From NCBI RefSeq assembly GCF_900095025.1, contig NZ_FMBK01000002.1, positions 1 through 64,000 of the forward strand: a stretch of 64,000 nucleotides of DNA, given 5' to 3'. Position 1 is the first letter of the stretch. Every line of letters begins with the position of its first letter. The stretch is from Acinetobacter albensis. GTDB taxonomy: Bacteria > Pseudomonadota > Gammaproteobacteria > Pseudomonadales > Moraxellaceae. The notes below the pieces were generated by a model, which searched no databases, was not told where the DNA came from, and saw only the letters and a program-made list of their open reading frames with translations. Shown one piece after another: positions 18,002-30,833 of this stretch. Position numbers and translations under genes: made by a program.

Positions 18002-18775
18002 ATATCTCTCAGATGTGGACTTGTTTTGGATTTATAAAAGTTGTAAAGGATTTGTCCGTCGAATAAATAGGATTGAATGAGTGTGGTGATCTTAAGGGTG
18101 ATTATAAAATAAGCAAAAAACCAAACAATTGTTGTGAAGTTGTTTTAATTGATAAATTAACAGCGATTCTCTGGTTTGAGTCTGCAAAACTAAATTTAAA
18201 AATGTTATCCTATTAAAGTAAATAAAGAGAGCCAGTGTAAAAGTTGTGCTCTTTTTTGCTATGCGAAGGTTTGGTATAGGACTATGGTCTACATTGAATC
18301 CGAGTATTATATGAAGCACCATATATTAGATGAAAATAGTGGTGATGTATTTAGCTAATTTATAGGAGGTATGTGTCAAAAAAATCAATTGTAACTAAAG
18401 AACATGTTAGGATTTACTGGCAAGTTTTAGGTGAAAAAATTGCATTTATGTACATTTTTTCAACACTTAGGTGGGTCTATAAGGTTTATAAATTAAAGAG
18501 AAATCGCTTTAGAAAAAATAATATTGTGTGCTTATTTTTTCTAAGTCGATTTGCAAAAAATTGCTCGGTTTCGGTCGAGTATTCAATGAGTGATGATGCC
18601 AATAGGGGCGTTATGATTCATTATTCACATTGGGTTATTCCTAATGTAGTGATAACGCCTCTTGGCTTAATGCCTTGTGCGGACTAATGTCATTTTACCA
18701 ATTTGATGTTATTAATCATGGGTTCGCTTAAAAAGCATCCTGAAAATGTTTTTGCAATAGGAAATGGGTCCACAA
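18002..18775 (+). other. sdhB-sucA intergenic region with weak small ORFs
   Basis: About 770 bases, A/T-rich, holding the promoter and leader of sucAB-lpd. It contains a 24-codon ORF (18284-18358, MVYIESEYYMKHH...) and the 104-codon ORF listed separately, with a perfect AGGAGG between them at 18364-18369. No confident promoter boxes or terminator were found. Confidence 0.5.
18373..18687 (+). CDS. Doubtful small hypothetical protein upstream of sucA
   Basis: A 104-codon ORF from GTG 18373. An AGGAGG lies only 3 bases before the GTG, closer than usual. The product is basic, with a hydrophobic stretch (IAFMYIFSTL) and a Cys near the end. I do not recognise it, and codon use is unlike the flanking TCA genes. 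It may be a real accessory gene, a decayed fragment or chance; a 24-codon ORF ends just upstream. Confidence 0.3.
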   Translation: MSKKSIVTKEHVRIYWQVLGEKIAFMYIFSTLRWVYKVYKLKRNRFRKNNIVCLFFLSRFAKNCSVSVEYSMSDDANRGVMIHYSHWVIPNVVITPLGLMPCAD

Positions 18776-21616
18776 ATGCAAGAAGTTGCTGACGCACTGC
18801 GTCTTGACACAGAGCTTTCCGCTGACAGTGCAGCGTATATTGAAGAACTTTATGAACATTATTTAACCTCACCAGACTCGGTTGGAGCTGATTGGCGTGA
18901 ATATTTCGATAAATTCCCTAAAGGTGATCAACCGCATAGCAATGTACGTGAGCAGTTCCTATTATTAGGTCGTAATTCTAATCGTGTTCAAGCCGTTGTT
19001 CAAAGTGCAGTGAGCTCAGAACATGGCCAACGTCAAATCGGTGTGTTACAACTTATTGCTGCATATCGTAATCGCGGTCATCAAAAAGCAAAATTAGATC
19101 CTTTAGGTTTGGCTAAACGTGAAATCGTTCCAGATCTTGATCTTGCTGCGCATGGTTTAACTCAATCTGATTTAGATACTGTATTTAATACAGGGAATTT
19201 ATCTATCGGAAAAAATGAAGCGACTTTAGGTGAAATGGTTCAAGCAATGGAAGCAACGTATTGTGCTTCTATTGGTACAGAGTACATGCACATTGTTGAC
19301 ACCAAAGAGAAGCGTTGGATTCAACAGCGTCTTGAAAGTGCAAAAGGTCAATTCAATTTTACTCCAGAACAGAAAAAACATGTTTTAGAGCGTCTGACAG
19401 CAGCTGAAGGCCTAGAGAAATTCCTAGGTAATAAATATGTTGGTGCTAAGCGCTTTGGTGTTGAAGGCGGTGAGTCTTTTATTCCAATGGTGAATGAACT
19501 CATTCAGCGTGCAGGTTCTGTCGGTTGTAAAGAAGTTGTGATTGGAATGCCACACCGTGGACGTCTAAATCTACTTGTTAATATTATGGGTAAAAACCCA
19601 GCTGACTTGTTTGGTGAGTTTGAAGGCAAATCAATTCATAAAAAAGGTTCTGGCGACGTTAAATATCACCAAGGTTTTTCTTCAAATGTAATGACACCAG
19701 GTGGTGAAGTACATTTAGCATTGGCATTCAATCCATCGCATTTAGAAATTGTTGGGCCTGTGGTTGAGGGTTCCGTTCGTGCGCGTCAAGTTCGTCGTAA
19801 AGATATTGGTGGTGATGATGTATTGCCAGTGATTGTGCACGGTGATGCTGCATTTGCTGGGCAAGGTGTCAATCAAGAAACTTTCCAGATGTCGCAAACC
19901 CGCGGTTATACCGTAGGTGGTACAGTGCATATTGTTGTGAATAACCAAGTTGGTTTCACGACTTCTGATCCACGTGATGCACGTTCTACAGAATACTGTA
20001 CTGATATTGCAAAAATGATTCAGTCCCCAATTTTCCATGTGAATGGGGATGATCCTGAAGCTGTATTGTTTGTTGCTCAATTGGCGCATGATTTCCGTCA
20101 TACCTTCCGTAAGGATGTAGTGATTGATATGTTCTGCTACCGTCGTCGTGGTCACAACGAAGCCGATGAGCCAGCAGCAACACAACCAATGATGTATCAA
20201 GTGATCAACAAGAAAGTGACTACACGTGCACTTTATGCAGATCAATTGGTTCAACAAGCAGTGCTTGATCGTGCAGTTGCAGATCAAATGATTGAAGATT
20301 ATCGTTCAAATTTGGAAGCGGGTAAGCATGTAGCGAACGCGTTGGTTTTAGAACCAAATACCAAAATGTTTGTTGATTGGAAACCTTATTTAGGTCACGA
20401 CTATACAGATGATTGGGATACAACATTCCCAATTGAGCGTTTAAAAGAACTTGGTGCAAAAATGCGTGAGCTTCCAGAAGGCTTCGTGATGCAACGTCAA
20501 GTGTCTAAGGTGATCGATGATCGCTTAAAAATGCAAACGGGTGAAATGCCGTTAAACTGGGGTGCTGCTGAAACTTTAGCTTATGCAACTGTTTTGGATG
20601 AAGGCTATTTATTCCGTTTAACAGGTGAAGATGTTGGTCGTGGTACTTTCTCACATCGTCATGCAAAACTGCATAACCAAGTTGATGGCTCTGTTTACAT
20701 TCCATTATGTAACTTGAAAGAAAATCAACCTCGTACTGCTATTTATGATTCACTCTTGTCAGAAATGGCGGTATTGGCTTTTGAATATGGTTATTCAACG
20801 ACTTTACCGAAAAGCTTAATTATTTGGGAAGCGCAATTCGGTGACTTCGCAAACTGTGCGCAAGTGGTGATTGACCAATTTATCTCATCGGGTGAAACCA
20901 AATGGGAGCGTGTTTGCGGCTTAACATTGTTGCTTCCACATGGTTACGAAGGTCAAGGTCCAGAGCATTCATCTGCACGTTTGGAACGTTTCTTACAGCT
21001 GTGTGCCGAAGACAACATGCAAGTGATTACACCGACTACGCCTGCACAGATTTATCATGCAATGCGTCGTCAAGCGGTTCGACCAATTCGTAAACCTATG
21101 ATTATCACTTCTCCGAAATCATTGCTTCGTCACAAATTGGCAACCTCTACTTTGGATGAGTTGGCAACGGGTACATTCCAAACTGTGATTGATGAAATTG
21201 ATCAAATTAACAAAGCGGATGTCACACGTTTAGTACTTTGTGGTGGTAAGGTTTATTACGATTTACTTGAAAAACGTCGTGAACAAGCGTTGACCAATAC
21301 AGCGATTGTGCGTATTGAGCAATTATATCCGTATCCAGAAAAACGTATTGCTGAAATGCTTGCTTCTTATCCGAATGTAAAAGAAGTAGTTTGGACGCAA
21401 GAAGAACCGAAAAACCAAGGTGCTTGGTTATTTATCGCACCACGTCTTTATGATGATGTGATGAAAACAGGTAAACAAGTTCGTATTAGTTATGCAGGTC
21501 GTGAAGCTTCTGCTGCACCGGCTTGTGGTTCACCTTATTTGCATGCAAAACAACAAGCTCAGCTGGTTAACGACGCATTGGCGATTGTGGCTGAACAATC
21601 AGGAGATTCTAAATAA
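18776..21616 (+). CDS. sucA: 2-oxoglutarate dehydrogenase E1 component
   Basis: 946 residues from ATG 18776 (MQEVADAL...); an ATG four codons upstream lies only one base after its AGGA. It is the thiamine-diphosphate E1 that decarboxylates 2-oxoglutarate and hands the succinyl group to SucB. It shows the N-terminal [13 protein letters not shown] segment used to contact E2, HRGRLN and [10 protein letters not shown] around the cofactor, and the C-terminal EEPKNQGAW segment. The length is usual for the family. The stop overlaps the sucB start by one base. Confidence 0.97.
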   Translation: MQEVADALRLDTELSADSAAYIEELYEHYLTSPDSVGADWREYFDKFPKGDQPHSNVREQFLLLGRNSNRVQAVVQSAVSSEHGQRQIGVLQLIAAYRNRGHQKAKLDPLGLAKREIVPDLDLAAHGLTQSDLDTVFNTGNLSIGKNEATLGEMVQAMEATYCASIGTEYMHIVDTKEKRWIQQRLESAKGQFNFTPEQKKHVLERLTAAEGLEKFLGNKYVGAKRFGVEGGESFIPMVNELIQRAGSVGCKEVVIGMPHRGRLNLLVNIMGKNPADLFGEFEGKSIHKKGSGDVKYHQGFSSNVMTPGGEVHLALAFNPSHLEIVGPVVEGSVRARQVRRKDIGGDDVLPVIVHGDAAFAGQGVNQETFQMSQTRGYTVGGTVHIVVNNQVGFTTSDPRDARSTEYCTDIAKMIQSPIFHVNGDDPEAVLFVAQLAHDFRHTFRKDVVIDMFCYRRRGHNEADEPAATQPMMYQVINKKVTTRALYADQLVQQAVLDRAVADQMIEDYRSNLEAGKHVANALVLEPNTKMFVDWKPYLGHDYTDDWDTTFPIERLKELGAKMRELPEGFVMQRQVSKVIDDRLKMQTGEMPLNWGAAETLAYATVLDEGYLFRLTGEDVGRGTFSHRHAKLHNQVDGSVYIPLCNLKENQPRTAIYDSLLSEMAVLAFEYGYSTTLPKSLIIWEAQFGDFANCAQVVIDQFISSGETKWERVCGLTLLLPHGYEGQGPEHSSARLERFLQLCAEDNMQVITPTTPAQIYHAMRRQAVRPIRKPMIITSPKSLLRHKLATSTLDELATGTFQTVIDEIDQINKADVTRLVLCGGKVYYDLLEKRREQALTNTAIVRIEQLYPYPEKRIAEMLASYPNVKEVVWTQEEPKNQGAWLFIAPRLYDDVMKTGKQVRISYAGREASAAPACGSPYLHAKQQAQLVNDALAIVAEQSGDSK

Positions 21617-22824
21617 TGGCAACCGAAATTAAAGCACCGGTATTCCCAGAGTCAGTTGCAGACGGAACAATTGCAACTTGGCACAAACAACCAGGTGAAG
21701 CTGTATCACGCGATGAAGTGATTTGTGATATTGAAACTGATAAAGTTGTTTTAGAAGTTGTCGCTCCTGCTGACGGTACAATTGCCTCAATCATTAAAGG
21801 TGAAGGCGAAACTGTTTTATCAAATGAAGTGATTGCTCAATTCGAAGAAGGTGCTGTTTCTGGTGCTGCGCAAACTCAAGCTGTTCAATCAGAGCAGAAA
21901 GTAGAGCAAGCGGCTTCACAAACTGAAGCAGGTGCTTCTCCTGTAGTAGAGCGTGCTCAGCCTGTGTCTGATCAAGCGCCTGCGGTACGTAAAGCGTTGA
22001 CTGAAACAGGTATTGCTGCGACTGATGTTGCAGGGACTGGTCGCGGTGGTCGCATTACGAAAGAAGATGTTGCTAATCATCAGACTAAACCAGCTGCTGC
22101 ACCTTTAAGTGTCGCTGTAGGTGAGCGTATTGAGAAACGTGTTCCAATGACACGTCTTCGTAAGCGTGTAGCTGAGCGTCTTCTTTCTGCAACTCAAAAC
22201 ACTGCAATGTTGACGACGTTTAACGAAGTGAACATGAAACCTGTTATGGAAATGCGCAAGCAATTTAAAGATGCGTTTGAAAAGCGTCATGGTGCGCGTC
22301 TTGGCTTTATGTCTTTCTTTGTAAAAGCAGTTACTGAAGCACTTAAACGTTACCCAGCCGTAAATGCATCAATTGATGGCGATGATATTGTTTATCATGG
22401 TTATTATGATATTGGTGTTGCGGTATCAAGTGAGCGTGGCTTAGTCGTTCCTATTCTGCGTGATACAGACCGTATGAGCTATGCTGAAGTTGAATCGGGC
22501 ATTGGTGCTTATGCTGCGAAAGCACGTGAAGGGAAATTGTCCATTGAAGAAATGACAGGTGGTACGTTCACTATCACCAATGGTGGTACCTTCGGTTCAT
22601 TGCTTTCTACGCCTATTTTAAACCAACCACAAACTGCGATTTTGGGTATGCATAAAATCCAAGAGCGCCCTATGGCAGTCAACGGTCAAGTTGAAATCTT
22701 GCCAATGATGTATTTAGCGCTTTCTTACGATCATCGCATGATCGATGGTAAAGAAGCAGTAGGTTTCCTTGTAACAGTGAAAGAGCTGTTAGAAGAACCA
22801 GCTAAACTCATCCTTGACCTGTAA
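21616..22824 (+). CDS. sucB: Dihydrolipoyl succinyltransferase (E2 of 2-oxoglutarate dehydrogenase)
   Basis: 402 residues in three modules. The lipoyl domain occupies residues 1-80, with the modified Lys in [10 protein letters not shown] (about 43). An Ala/Gln-rich linker leads to the E1/E3-binding domain (about 119-155, [10 protein letters not shown]), and a catalytic acyltransferase domain carries HRMIDG near residue 374. It forms the core of the complex and transfers succinyl to CoA. It is translationally coupled to sucA and followed by lpd after about 95 bases. Confidence 0.97.
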   Translation: MATEIKAPVFPESVADGTIATWHKQPGEAVSRDEVICDIETDKVVLEVVAPADGTIASIIKGEGETVLSNEVIAQFEEGAVSGAAQTQAVQSEQKVEQAASQTEAGASPVVERAQPVSDQAPAVRKALTETGIAATDVAGTGRGGRITKEDVANHQTKPAAAPLSVAVGERIEKRVPMTRLRKRVAERLLSATQNTAMLTTFNEVNMKPVMEMRKQFKDAFEKRHGARLGFMSFFVKAVTEALKRYPAVNASIDGDDIVYHGYYDIGVAVSSERGLVVPILRDTDRMSYAEVESGIGAYAAKAREGKLSIEEMTGGTFTITNGGTFGSLLSTPILNQPQTAILGMHKIQERPMAVNGQVEILPMMYLALSYDHRMIDGKEAVGFLVTVKELLEEPAKLILDL

Positions 22825-22871
22825 CTAATTTATTATAAATCTTCCTTCAGCTCGCTTGATGAAAGCGGGAA

Positions 22872-22895
22872 AAGTCCTCTTTAAAAAGAGGACTT
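22872..22895 (+). promoter_or_regulatory. Hairpin in the sucB-lpd spacer
   Basis: AAGTCCTCTT - TAAA - AAGAGGACTT makes a 10-base perfect stem without a T tract. It lies directly before the lpd ribosome binding region. It may stabilise or process the mRNA rather than end transcription. Confidence 0.45.
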
Positions 22896-22897
22896 AG

Positions 22898-24352
<1,455 letters not shown>

Positions 24353-24358
24353 CAAAAT

Positions 24359-24382
24359 GGAGCGGCTTAGGCCGCTCTTTTT
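24359..24382 (+). terminator. Rho-independent terminator after lpd
   Basis: GAGCGGC - TTAG - GCCGCTC followed by TTTTTC, directly after the lpd stop codon, separates the sucAB-lpd unit from sucCD. Confidence 0.85.
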
Positions 24383-24536
24383 CTATTTGATGGTTGTATT
24401 TATTTGAATAATCATCTAAAAATAAAGATAACAAGTTTTAAAACGTTTTAAAAAAATGCCAATACTGCATTGACGGATGTCGGGGTGTTGGTGGGTCATA
24501 ACAAAGTGAAAAAGTAGTAAATAAAAAGGTCTTTTA

Positions 24537-25703
24537 ATGAATTTACATGAGTATCAAGCCAAAGCGTTATTAAAAAAATATGGTATGCCTGTTCAAGAGG
24601 GTGTACTTGCGACCAATGCAGATGAAGCAGTAGCAGCATTTGAGCAACTCGGTGGAAAATTTGCCGTTATGAAGGCTCAAGTTCATGCTGGCGGTCGTGG
24701 AAAGGCCGGTGGCGTAAAAGTCGTAAAATCTGCTGAAGAAGCTGCGGAATATGCAAATAGTATCATTGGTACGCGTTTAGTCACTTATCAAACTGATGCT
24801 AACGGTCAACCAGTAAATAGTATTTTGGTGGCTGAAGATGTCTATCCTGTAGAACGGGAATTATATCTGGGTGCCGTGGTTGATCGCTCAAGTCGTCGTG
24901 TCACTTTTATGGCATCCACTGAGGGTGGTGTTGAAATTGAGAAAGTAGCAGAAGAAACGCCAGAAAAAATTATTAAAGTAGAAGTGGACCCTTTGGTTGG
25001 GTTATTACCATTTCAAGCGCGTGAAGTCGCTTTTGCTTTAAATTTAAAAGATGGTCAAATCAATCAATTTGTTAAAATTATGACGGCAGCTTATCAAGCA
25101 TTTGTTGAAAATGATTTTGCATTGTTCGAGATTAATCCGCTTTCAGTCCGTGAAAATGGCGATATTTTGTGTGTCGATGCCAAAGTAGGAATCGATTCAA
25201 ATGCACTTTATCGTATCCCTCAAGTTGCCGCATTACGTGACAAATCTCAGGAAAACGAACGTGAGTTAAAAGCGTCTGAATTTGACCTTAACTATGTTGC
25301 GCTAGAAGGTAATATTGGTTGTATGGTGAATGGTGCTGGGCTTGCAATGGCAACTATGGACATCATTAAGTTGTACGGTGGCCAACCTGCTAATTTCTTA
25401 GATGTGGGCGGCGGTGCAACGAAAGAACGTGTGATTGAAGCATTTAAAATTATTCTTGCAGATACTTCTGTTCAAGGGGTTTTAATCAATATCTTCGGAG
25501 GCATTGTGCGTTGTGACATGATTGCTGAGGCTATTATTGCAGCGGTTCAGGAAGTAAATGTAACTGTACCTGTCGTGGTTCGACTAGAAGGCAACAATGC
25601 TGAGTTAGGTGCAAAATTACTTGATGAATCAGGTTTGAAATTAATTTCTGCAAACGGTCTGTCTGATGCTGCGGAAAAAATTGTTGCTGCAGTGAAAGCG
25701 TAA
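24537..25703 (+). CDS. sucC: Succinyl-CoA synthetase beta subunit
   Basis: 388 residues, the standard length. It has an ATP-grasp domain at the N-terminus ([12 protein letters not shown] start, [12 protein letters not shown] motif) and a CoA-ligase domain with [10 protein letters not shown] and RLEGNNAE near the C-terminus. With SucD it makes succinate and ATP (or GTP) from succinyl-CoA. It begins about 155 bases after the lpd terminator, so it may have its own promoter. sucD follows after 13 bases. Confidence 0.97.
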   Translation: MNLHEYQAKALLKKYGMPVQEGVLATNADEAVAAFEQLGGKFAVMKAQVHAGGRGKAGGVKVVKSAEEAAEYANSIIGTRLVTYQTDANGQPVNSILVAEDVYPVERELYLGAVVDRSSRRVTFMASTEGGVEIEKVAEETPEKIIKVEVDPLVGLLPFQAREVAFALNLKDGQINQFVKIMTAAYQAFVENDFALFEINPLSVRENGDILCVDAKVGIDSNALYRIPQVAALRDKSQENERELKASEFDLNYVALEGNIGCMVNGAGLAMATMDIIKLYGGQPANFLDVGGGATKERVIEAFKIILADTSVQGVLINIFGGIVRCDMIAEAIIAAVQEVNVTVPVVVRLEGNNAELGAKLLDESGLKLISANGLSDAAEKIVAAVKA

Positions 25704-25716
25704 AGGAGTATCAATC

Positions 25717-26607
25717 ATGAGCGTATTAATTAATAAAGACACGAAAGTATTGGTACAAGGTTTTACTGGTAAAAATGGTACCTTTCATTCAGCACAAGCC
25801 TTGGATTACGGTACTAAAGTCGTGGGTGGCGTAACACCAGGAAAAGGTGGTCAAGTTCATCTAGATTTACCCGTATTTAACACCATGAAAGATGCAGTGA
25901 GAGAAACCAAGGCAGATGCTTCGGTTATTTATGTTCCTGCACCTTTTGTTTTGGATTCAATTATTGAAGCAGTAGATTCTGGAATTGAGCTGATTGTCGT
26001 CATTACCGAAGGTGTGCCGACTTTAGATATGCTTAAGGCTAAACGCTATTTAGAAACCTATGGTAATAATGCACGTCTTATTGGGCCAAATTGTCCAGGG
26101 ATTATTACCCCAGGCGAATGCAAGATAGGCATCATGCCAGGACACATTCATCAGTCAGGTAAAATCGGGATCATTTCTCGTTCTGGTACACTGACTTATG
26201 AAGCTGTTGCTCAAACGACCAAACTGGGTCTAGGCCAGTCAACCTGTATTGGTATTGGTGGTGATCCGATTCCAGGCATGAATCAAATTGACTGCTTAAA
26301 ACTATTCCAAGAAGACCCACAAACAGAAGCCATTATTATGATTGGTGAAATTGGTGGAACCGCGGAAGAAGAAGCTGCTGAATATATTCAATCTCATGTG
26401 ACCAAACCTGTAGTCGGTTATATCGCAGGCGTAACTGCACCGAAAGGAAAACGCATGGGACATGCAGGTGCAATTATTTCTGGAGGTAAGGGAACAGCTG
26501 AAGAGAAATTTATTGCATTTGAAAAAGCTGGAATGGCATATACCCGAAGTCCCGCAGAATTGGGTTCAACGATGTTCCAACTTTTAAAAGACAAAGGCTT
26601 GGCTTAA
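25717..26607 (+). CDS. sucD: Succinyl-CoA synthetase alpha subunit
   Basis: 296 residues. It has a Rossmann CoA-binding domain ([12 protein letters not shown] near the start), the SRSGTLTYE motif and the phosphorylated His in GHAGAI near residue 249. An AGGAG site precedes the ATG. It is the partner of SucC and last gene of the TCA block; a hairpin terminator follows. Confidence 0.97.
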   Translation: MSVLINKDTKVLVQGFTGKNGTFHSAQALDYGTKVVGGVTPGKGGQVHLDLPVFNTMKDAVRETKADASVIYVPAPFVLDSIIEAVDSGIELIVVITEGVPTLDMLKAKRYLETYGNNARLIGPNCPGIITPGECKIGIMPGHIHQSGKIGIISRSGTLTYEAVAQTTKLGLGQSTCIGIGGDPIPGMNQIDCLKLFQEDPQTEAIIMIGEIGGTAEEEAAEYIQSHVTKPVVGYIAGVTAPKGKRMGHAGAIISGGKGTAEEKFIAFEKAGMAYTRSPAELGSTMFQLLKDKGLA

Positions 26608-26620
26608 TTAAATTAAAAAT

Positions 26621-26650
26621 AAAAAACCTCATCATTGAATGGGGTTTTTT
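26621..26650 (+). terminator. Rho-independent terminator after sucD
   Basis: AAAAAACCTCAT - CATTGA - ATGGGGTTTTTT pairs over 12 bases with one G-T wobble and ends in a T tract, 13 bases past the sucD stop. Confidence 0.8.
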
Positions 26651-27085
26651 ATTTTCATTAATTACGGCAGGACTATCCATTAAGGCCTCACTAAAAACTA
26701 GCCGTGCTTTCATCTTGAGCCAAAATTTTGGTGATATGGTTTAATGATTAATTTAAAGTGAGCATTTAAAATTTGAAATAAATTTGCTTTAAGATAGTAT
26801 TGAGTGAGAGAAATGTATAAATAATAAATATCAGAAAGTGAAGCAAAAAATACCGCAAATGATTCCTTCTAAAAATAAATTATTCAAGGATGATTGATGA
26901 TAAAATAAAAACATCTCTTAAAAATCAGTCATCAAAACTTATACTTATTATTTAAGAAACTTTATATGACAATTTTGCATATCAATATAATAAAACAAGC
27001 AATAGTAGTGATAACTAAATCTTTATAATGAATATATATTTTTAAAAGTGTAATAAGTACACGTCGATCTGATCTGGTGTTGTCA
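26651..27085 (+). other. A/T-rich leader region upstream of cysDN
   Basis: About 435 bases between the sucD terminator and cysD. There is no convincing ORF. Several TATAAT-like strings occur (26986-26991, 27024-27029), but neither has a well-spaced -35. An activator-dependent promoter (CysB type) would be expected from the family and could explain weak boxes; no site can be assigned by eye. Confidence 0.5.
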
Positions 27086-28000
27086 ATGTCCATAAATAAG
27101 GAAAGACTTACTCATCTCAAGCAACTTGAAGCTGAGAGTATTCATATTATCCGTGAAGTGGCTGCCGAATTTGAAAATCCGGTGATGTTGTATTCTATCG
27201 GTAAAGATTCTGCAGTCATGCTACATCTTGCCTTGAAAGCCTTTTATCCTGCAAAACTTCCTTTCCCATTATTGCATGTCGATACAGGCTGGAAGTTCAA
27301 AGATATGATCACATTCCGCGACAACATGGCGAAAACCCATGGTTTCGATTTGATTGTGCATCAAAATAAAGAAGGCAAAGATGCTGGAATTAATCCCTTT
27401 GATCACGGCAGTTCAAAATATACAGATATTATGAAAACCCAAGGCTTAAAACAAGCATTGGATAAGTACAAATTTGATGCAGCCTTCGGTGGTGCGCGTC
27501 GTGATGAAGAAAAATCACGTGCGAAAGAACGTGTATATTCGTTCCGTGATACGAAACATCGTTGGGATCCTAAAAATCAACGTCCAGAACTTTGGAATCT
27601 TTATAACGGTAAAGTAAACAAAGGTGAAAGTATTCGTGTGTTCCCATTATCAAACTGGACTGAGCTTGATATTTGGCAATACATTTACTTGGAAAGCATT
27701 CCATTGGTACCTTTGTATTTAGCTGCAGAACGTCCTGTAGTTGAACGTAGTGGTACACTCATTATGGTTGATGATGAACGTATGCCTTTAAAAGAAGGTG
27801 AAGTTCCACAAATGAAATCGGTACGTTTCCGTACTCTAGGATGTTATCCACTGACAGGTGCAGTTGAGTCAACAGCCAACACCTTGCCAGAGATTATCCA
27901 AGAGATGCTACTTGCGACCAGTTCTGAACGTCAAGGTCGTATGATTGACCATGATGAAGCAGGCTCGATGGAAAAGAAAAAGCAAGAAGGTTACTTCTAA
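27086..28000 (+). CDS. cysD: Sulfate adenylyltransferase subunit 2
   Basis: 304 residues from ATG 27086 (MSINKERL); a GTG nine bases upstream is less likely. An ATP-pyrophosphatase fold with the PP-loop [11 protein letters not shown] near residue 43 and HVDTGWKF shortly after. With CysN it makes adenosine 5'-phosphosulfate from ATP and sulfate, the first step of sulfate assimilation in the cytoplasm. cysN follows after 46 bases. Confidence 0.97.
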   Translation: MSINKERLTHLKQLEAESIHIIREVAAEFENPVMLYSIGKDSAVMLHLALKAFYPAKLPFPLLHVDTGWKFKDMITFRDNMAKTHGFDLIVHQNKEGKDAGINPFDHGSSKYTDIMKTQGLKQALDKYKFDAAFGGARRDEEKSRAKERVYSFRDTKHRWDPKNQRPELWNLYNGKVNKGESIRVFPLSNWTELDIWQYIYLESIPLVPLYLAAERPVVERSGTLIMVDDERMPLKEGEVPQMKSVRFRTLGCYPLTGAVESTANTLPEIIQEMLLATSSERQGRMIDHDEAGSMEKKKQEGYF

Positions 28001-28046
28001 TTTTTCGATCTAAAACCGATTTCTAAGCATTTGTGGAGTTTGAGCA

Positions 28047-29663
28047 ATGTCTCATCAATCTGAATTGATTAGCCAAGATATTTTGGGCTATTTAAAACAA
28101 CATGAAAATAAAGACTTATTGCGCTTTTTAACGTGCGGTAATGTTGATGATGGTAAATCGACTTTAATTGGTCGCCTGCTTTATGACTCAAAATTGATTT
28201 ATGAAGATCAATTACAAGCGGTGACTCGTGACTCGAAAAAAGTCGGTACAACGGGCGATGCACCAGATTTGGCGTTACTTGTAGATGGTTTACAAGCTGA
28301 ACGTGAACAGGGTATTACCATTGATGTAGCGTATCGTTATTTCTCGACGGAAAAACGTAAGTTTATTATTGCGGATACGCCAGGGCATGAGCAATATACA
28401 CGTAATATGGCAACAGGTGCGTCGACGTGTGACCTTGCAATTATTTTGATTGATGCGCGTTATGGTGTCCAAACCCAAACACGTCGTCATACATATATTG
28501 CCAGTTTGCTGGGAATTAAGAATATTATTGTTGCAATCAACAAAATGGACTTGGTGGAATTCTCTGAAACACGTTTTAATGAGATTCAAGCGGAATATGC
28601 AGGTTTCGTTGCTCAATTGGGTGATCGTAAACCAAGCAACATCATCTTTACGCCCATTTCTGCATTAAATGGCGATAACGTGGTGAATGTTTCTGAACAT
28701 ACGCCGTGGTACACGGGTCAAACTTTAATGGGTTCGCTTGAATCTGTTGAAATTAACCGTGATACAGCACAACGTGATTTCCGTTTCCCTGTGCAATATG
28801 TCAACCGTCCGAATCTTGATTTCCGTGGTTTTGCGGGAACGATTGCGTTAGGCGAAATTAACGTCGGTGATACCGTTGTCGCATTACCTTCAGGTAAGTC
28901 TTCAACAGTGAAAGAAATTGTCACTTTTGATGGCAATCTTGAACATGCATTTGCTGGTCAAGCAGTGACATTAACGCTCAATGATGAAATTGATGTTTCA
29001 CGCGGTAATATGTTGGTACGTGCAGATCAAGGTGTTCCGACCATTTCACGTTCTGTAAAAGCGACTGTGGTGTGGATGGCGGATCACGCACTTGTGCTTG
29101 GTAAGTTGTATAACATCAAAATTGGTACGCAAACTGTTCCTGCGAAAGTGACTGCTATTAACTACCGTACTAACGTGAACACACTTGAGCAAATGCAAGT
29201 AGATCATCTTGATTTAAATGCGATTGCCAATGTAACTGTTGAATTTGATGCACCAGTGGTATTTGATCGTTACCAAGAGAGCCGTTATACGGGTTCATTT
29301 ATTTTCATTGATCGTTTAAATAACGTAACGATTGGTGCAGGTATGGTGGAAGAGTCTGTTGAGTGGTCTGCACATAGCAACCCTGTGACAGCAGAAGATC
29401 GTGCAGCACGTTTGGGTCAAAAACCTGCGTCTATTACTGTATCAATCAAAGCTTTGGAATATGCACAAGCACTTGAGAGTTTATTGCTTCAACAAGGGAT
29501 TGTGGCAATTGCGAAAACTGATTTAGATGCTGCGCAAGTTGCATTACTTCGTGAAACAGGTATTGCAGTGATTACCTCTGTGACTGAAGGTACAGATGTT
29601 GTGTTTATGCAAGAAGCAGTTGAAGAGCTTGCTGAAAAAATTGTGGAATTGGTTCGTTTATAA
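28047..29663 (+). CDS. cysN: Sulfate adenylyltransferase subunit 1 (GTPase)
   Basis: 538 residues, an EF-Tu-like GTPase whose hydrolysis drives APS synthesis by CysD. G1 [10 protein letters not shown]3 DTPGHEQY and G4 NKMD are intact, followed by two beta-barrel domains. The C-terminal 80-100 residues (ITVSIKAL...[10 protein letters not shown]) are too short for, and lack the P-loop of, a fused APS kinase, so CysC must be encoded elsewhere. A strong terminator follows. Confidence 0.96.
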   Translation: MSHQSELISQDILGYLKQHENKDLLRFLTCGNVDDGKSTLIGRLLYDSKLIYEDQLQAVTRDSKKVGTTGDAPDLALLVDGLQAEREQGITIDVAYRYFSTEKRKFIIADTPGHEQYTRNMATGASTCDLAIILIDARYGVQTQTRRHTYIASLLGIKNIIVAINKMDLVEFSETRFNEIQAEYAGFVAQLGDRKPSNIIFTPISALNGDNVVNVSEHTPWYTGQTLMGSLESVEINRDTAQRDFRFPVQYVNRPNLDFRGFAGTIALGEINVGDTVVALPSGKSSTVKEIVTFDGNLEHAFAGQAVTLTLNDEIDVSRGNMLVRADQGVPTISRSVKATVVWMADHALVLGKLYNIKIGTQTVPAKVTAINYRTNVNTLEQMQVDHLDLNAIANVTVEFDAPVVFDRYQESRYTGSFIFIDRLNNVTIGAGMVEESVEWSAHSNPVTAEDRAARLGQKPASITVSIKALEYAQALESLLLQQGIVAIAKTDLDAAQVALLRETGIAVITSVTEGTDVVFMQEAVEELAEKIVELVRL

Positions 29664-29682
29664 GAGTGAGCTGATTCACAAG

Positions 29683-29707
29683 AAACCCACCTACTGGTGG
29701 GTTTTTT
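29683..29707 (+). terminator. Rho-independent terminator of cysDN
   Basis: AAACCCACC - TACT - GGTGGGTTT followed by TTT, 20 bases after the cysN stop. The downstream A/T-rich gene begins just beyond it. Confidence 0.85.
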
Positions 29708-29744
29708 GTTTATCATATTTCAAAATAAAAAATTGAGCAAAATT

Positions 29745-30695
29745 ATGAAAATGGATGGCGTGGCAATTTTACAACATTATGTACCGCAGTTTCTTTTAAG
29801 AAGTTTTAAAAAAGACCATACTAAAAAAGATCAAATTTATGTTTTGGATAAGATCAGAAAAAAGGTTTACCCATCAAACATTAGAAATATGGCGGGGGAA
29901 AGGTATTTCTATAATTTTAAAAATAATGGGGAAGTACAAACCTTTGAAAAATACCTATCTAAAATAGAATCAGATGTAAAAAATATTATAGATAAAATAA
30001 TAAAAAATAAAAAATTAAGTATTTTGAATGATAAGGAAAGACAGTTAATTAGTGAATATATTTGCATTCAATATATAAGAACAAAAAATCATAGAGAGTT
30101 AACGAAGAATTTAATTTTACAGGTTGCGGAACGCTTTAAAGGGCTGGGTATAGCGGGAATAGATAATTTTTCAACTGATGGAATTGATGAAAAAGTAAAA
30201 AAAATGTCAATATTGCATATGCTTCAACTTTCAAAAGAGCTTTTACCGTATTTTCAGATAAAAAAATGGTTTTTATTAAATTCATTGGAACATAATTTTT
30301 GTATTGGAGATACTCCAGTAGTTTTAAGAAATTCGATAATAAATCCGATGTTTGGAGATCCTGATTTGGGTTTAGCATCAGTAGGTGTGGAAATTTACTT
30401 TCCAATCAGTCCATGTATTTGCATAGTTGCTATATGTCCAAGTTTGATGAAGGATTTGGAACGGGCTAGATACTTTCCTAATTATGATTATCCTGGTATG
30501 ACAATTTTAGGTGCTATTGAGAAAGGAGGATTTTTTAATGTAAATCAAAATTATGTGGAAAGAATTAATCAATTACAATTTTTTGACTCTGAACAATTTT
30601 TGTTTTCAAAGGATGAGAAGAGTCTAGAATTTTTCCATAGGTTGACTATAGATAAGCAAAAAGTAATTGTAGGGGAGCGGTTAAGGCTTTACTAA
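29745..30695 (+). CDS. DUF4238 domain-containing protein
   Basis: 316 residues from ATG 29745. The N-terminal LQHYVPQFLLRSF motif is the hallmark of DUF4238, a family of unknown function in accessory DNA of many bacteria. Further conserved-looking segments are VYPSNIRNMAGERYFY and CIGDTPVVL. No signal peptide or membrane segment is present. The gene is much richer in A/T than cysN before it and the oxidoreductase after it, and it sits alone between two core genes, which points to horizontal gain. Some DUF4238 genes occur near defence genes; that is context only, not a function. Confidence 0.75.
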   Translation: MKMDGVAILQHYVPQFLLRSFKKDHTKKDQIYVLDKIRKKVYPSNIRNMAGERYFYNFKNNGEVQTFEKYLSKIESDVKNIIDKIIKNKKLSILNDKERQLISEYICIQYIRTKNHRELTKNLILQVAERFKGLGIAGIDNFSTDGIDEKVKKMSILHMLQLSKELLPYFQIKKWFLLNSLEHNFCIGDTPVVLRNSIINPMFGDPDLGLASVGVEIYFPISPCICIVAICPSLMKDLERARYFPNYDYPGMTILGAIEKGGFFNVNQNYVERINQLQFFDSEQFLFSKDEKSLEFFHRLTIDKQKVIVGERLRLY

Positions 30696-30833
30696 CTATA
30701 AACATTAAAAAATGCTAAATTTTTTATAAATACCATCTAATTATACATAAGTCCGAGCTGACTTCATTCCTTTCGCGATCTATGTTCAAATAAGCTTAAT
30801 AAACTTGAAAAGTAAAGGATAAGGAAAGCAATC

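Noticed and set aside
19742..20705. Long minus-strand ORFs (up to 181 codons) inside sucA
   Set aside because: Antisense of a strongly biased coding region; the Cys/His-rich translation is typical of antisense codon bias.
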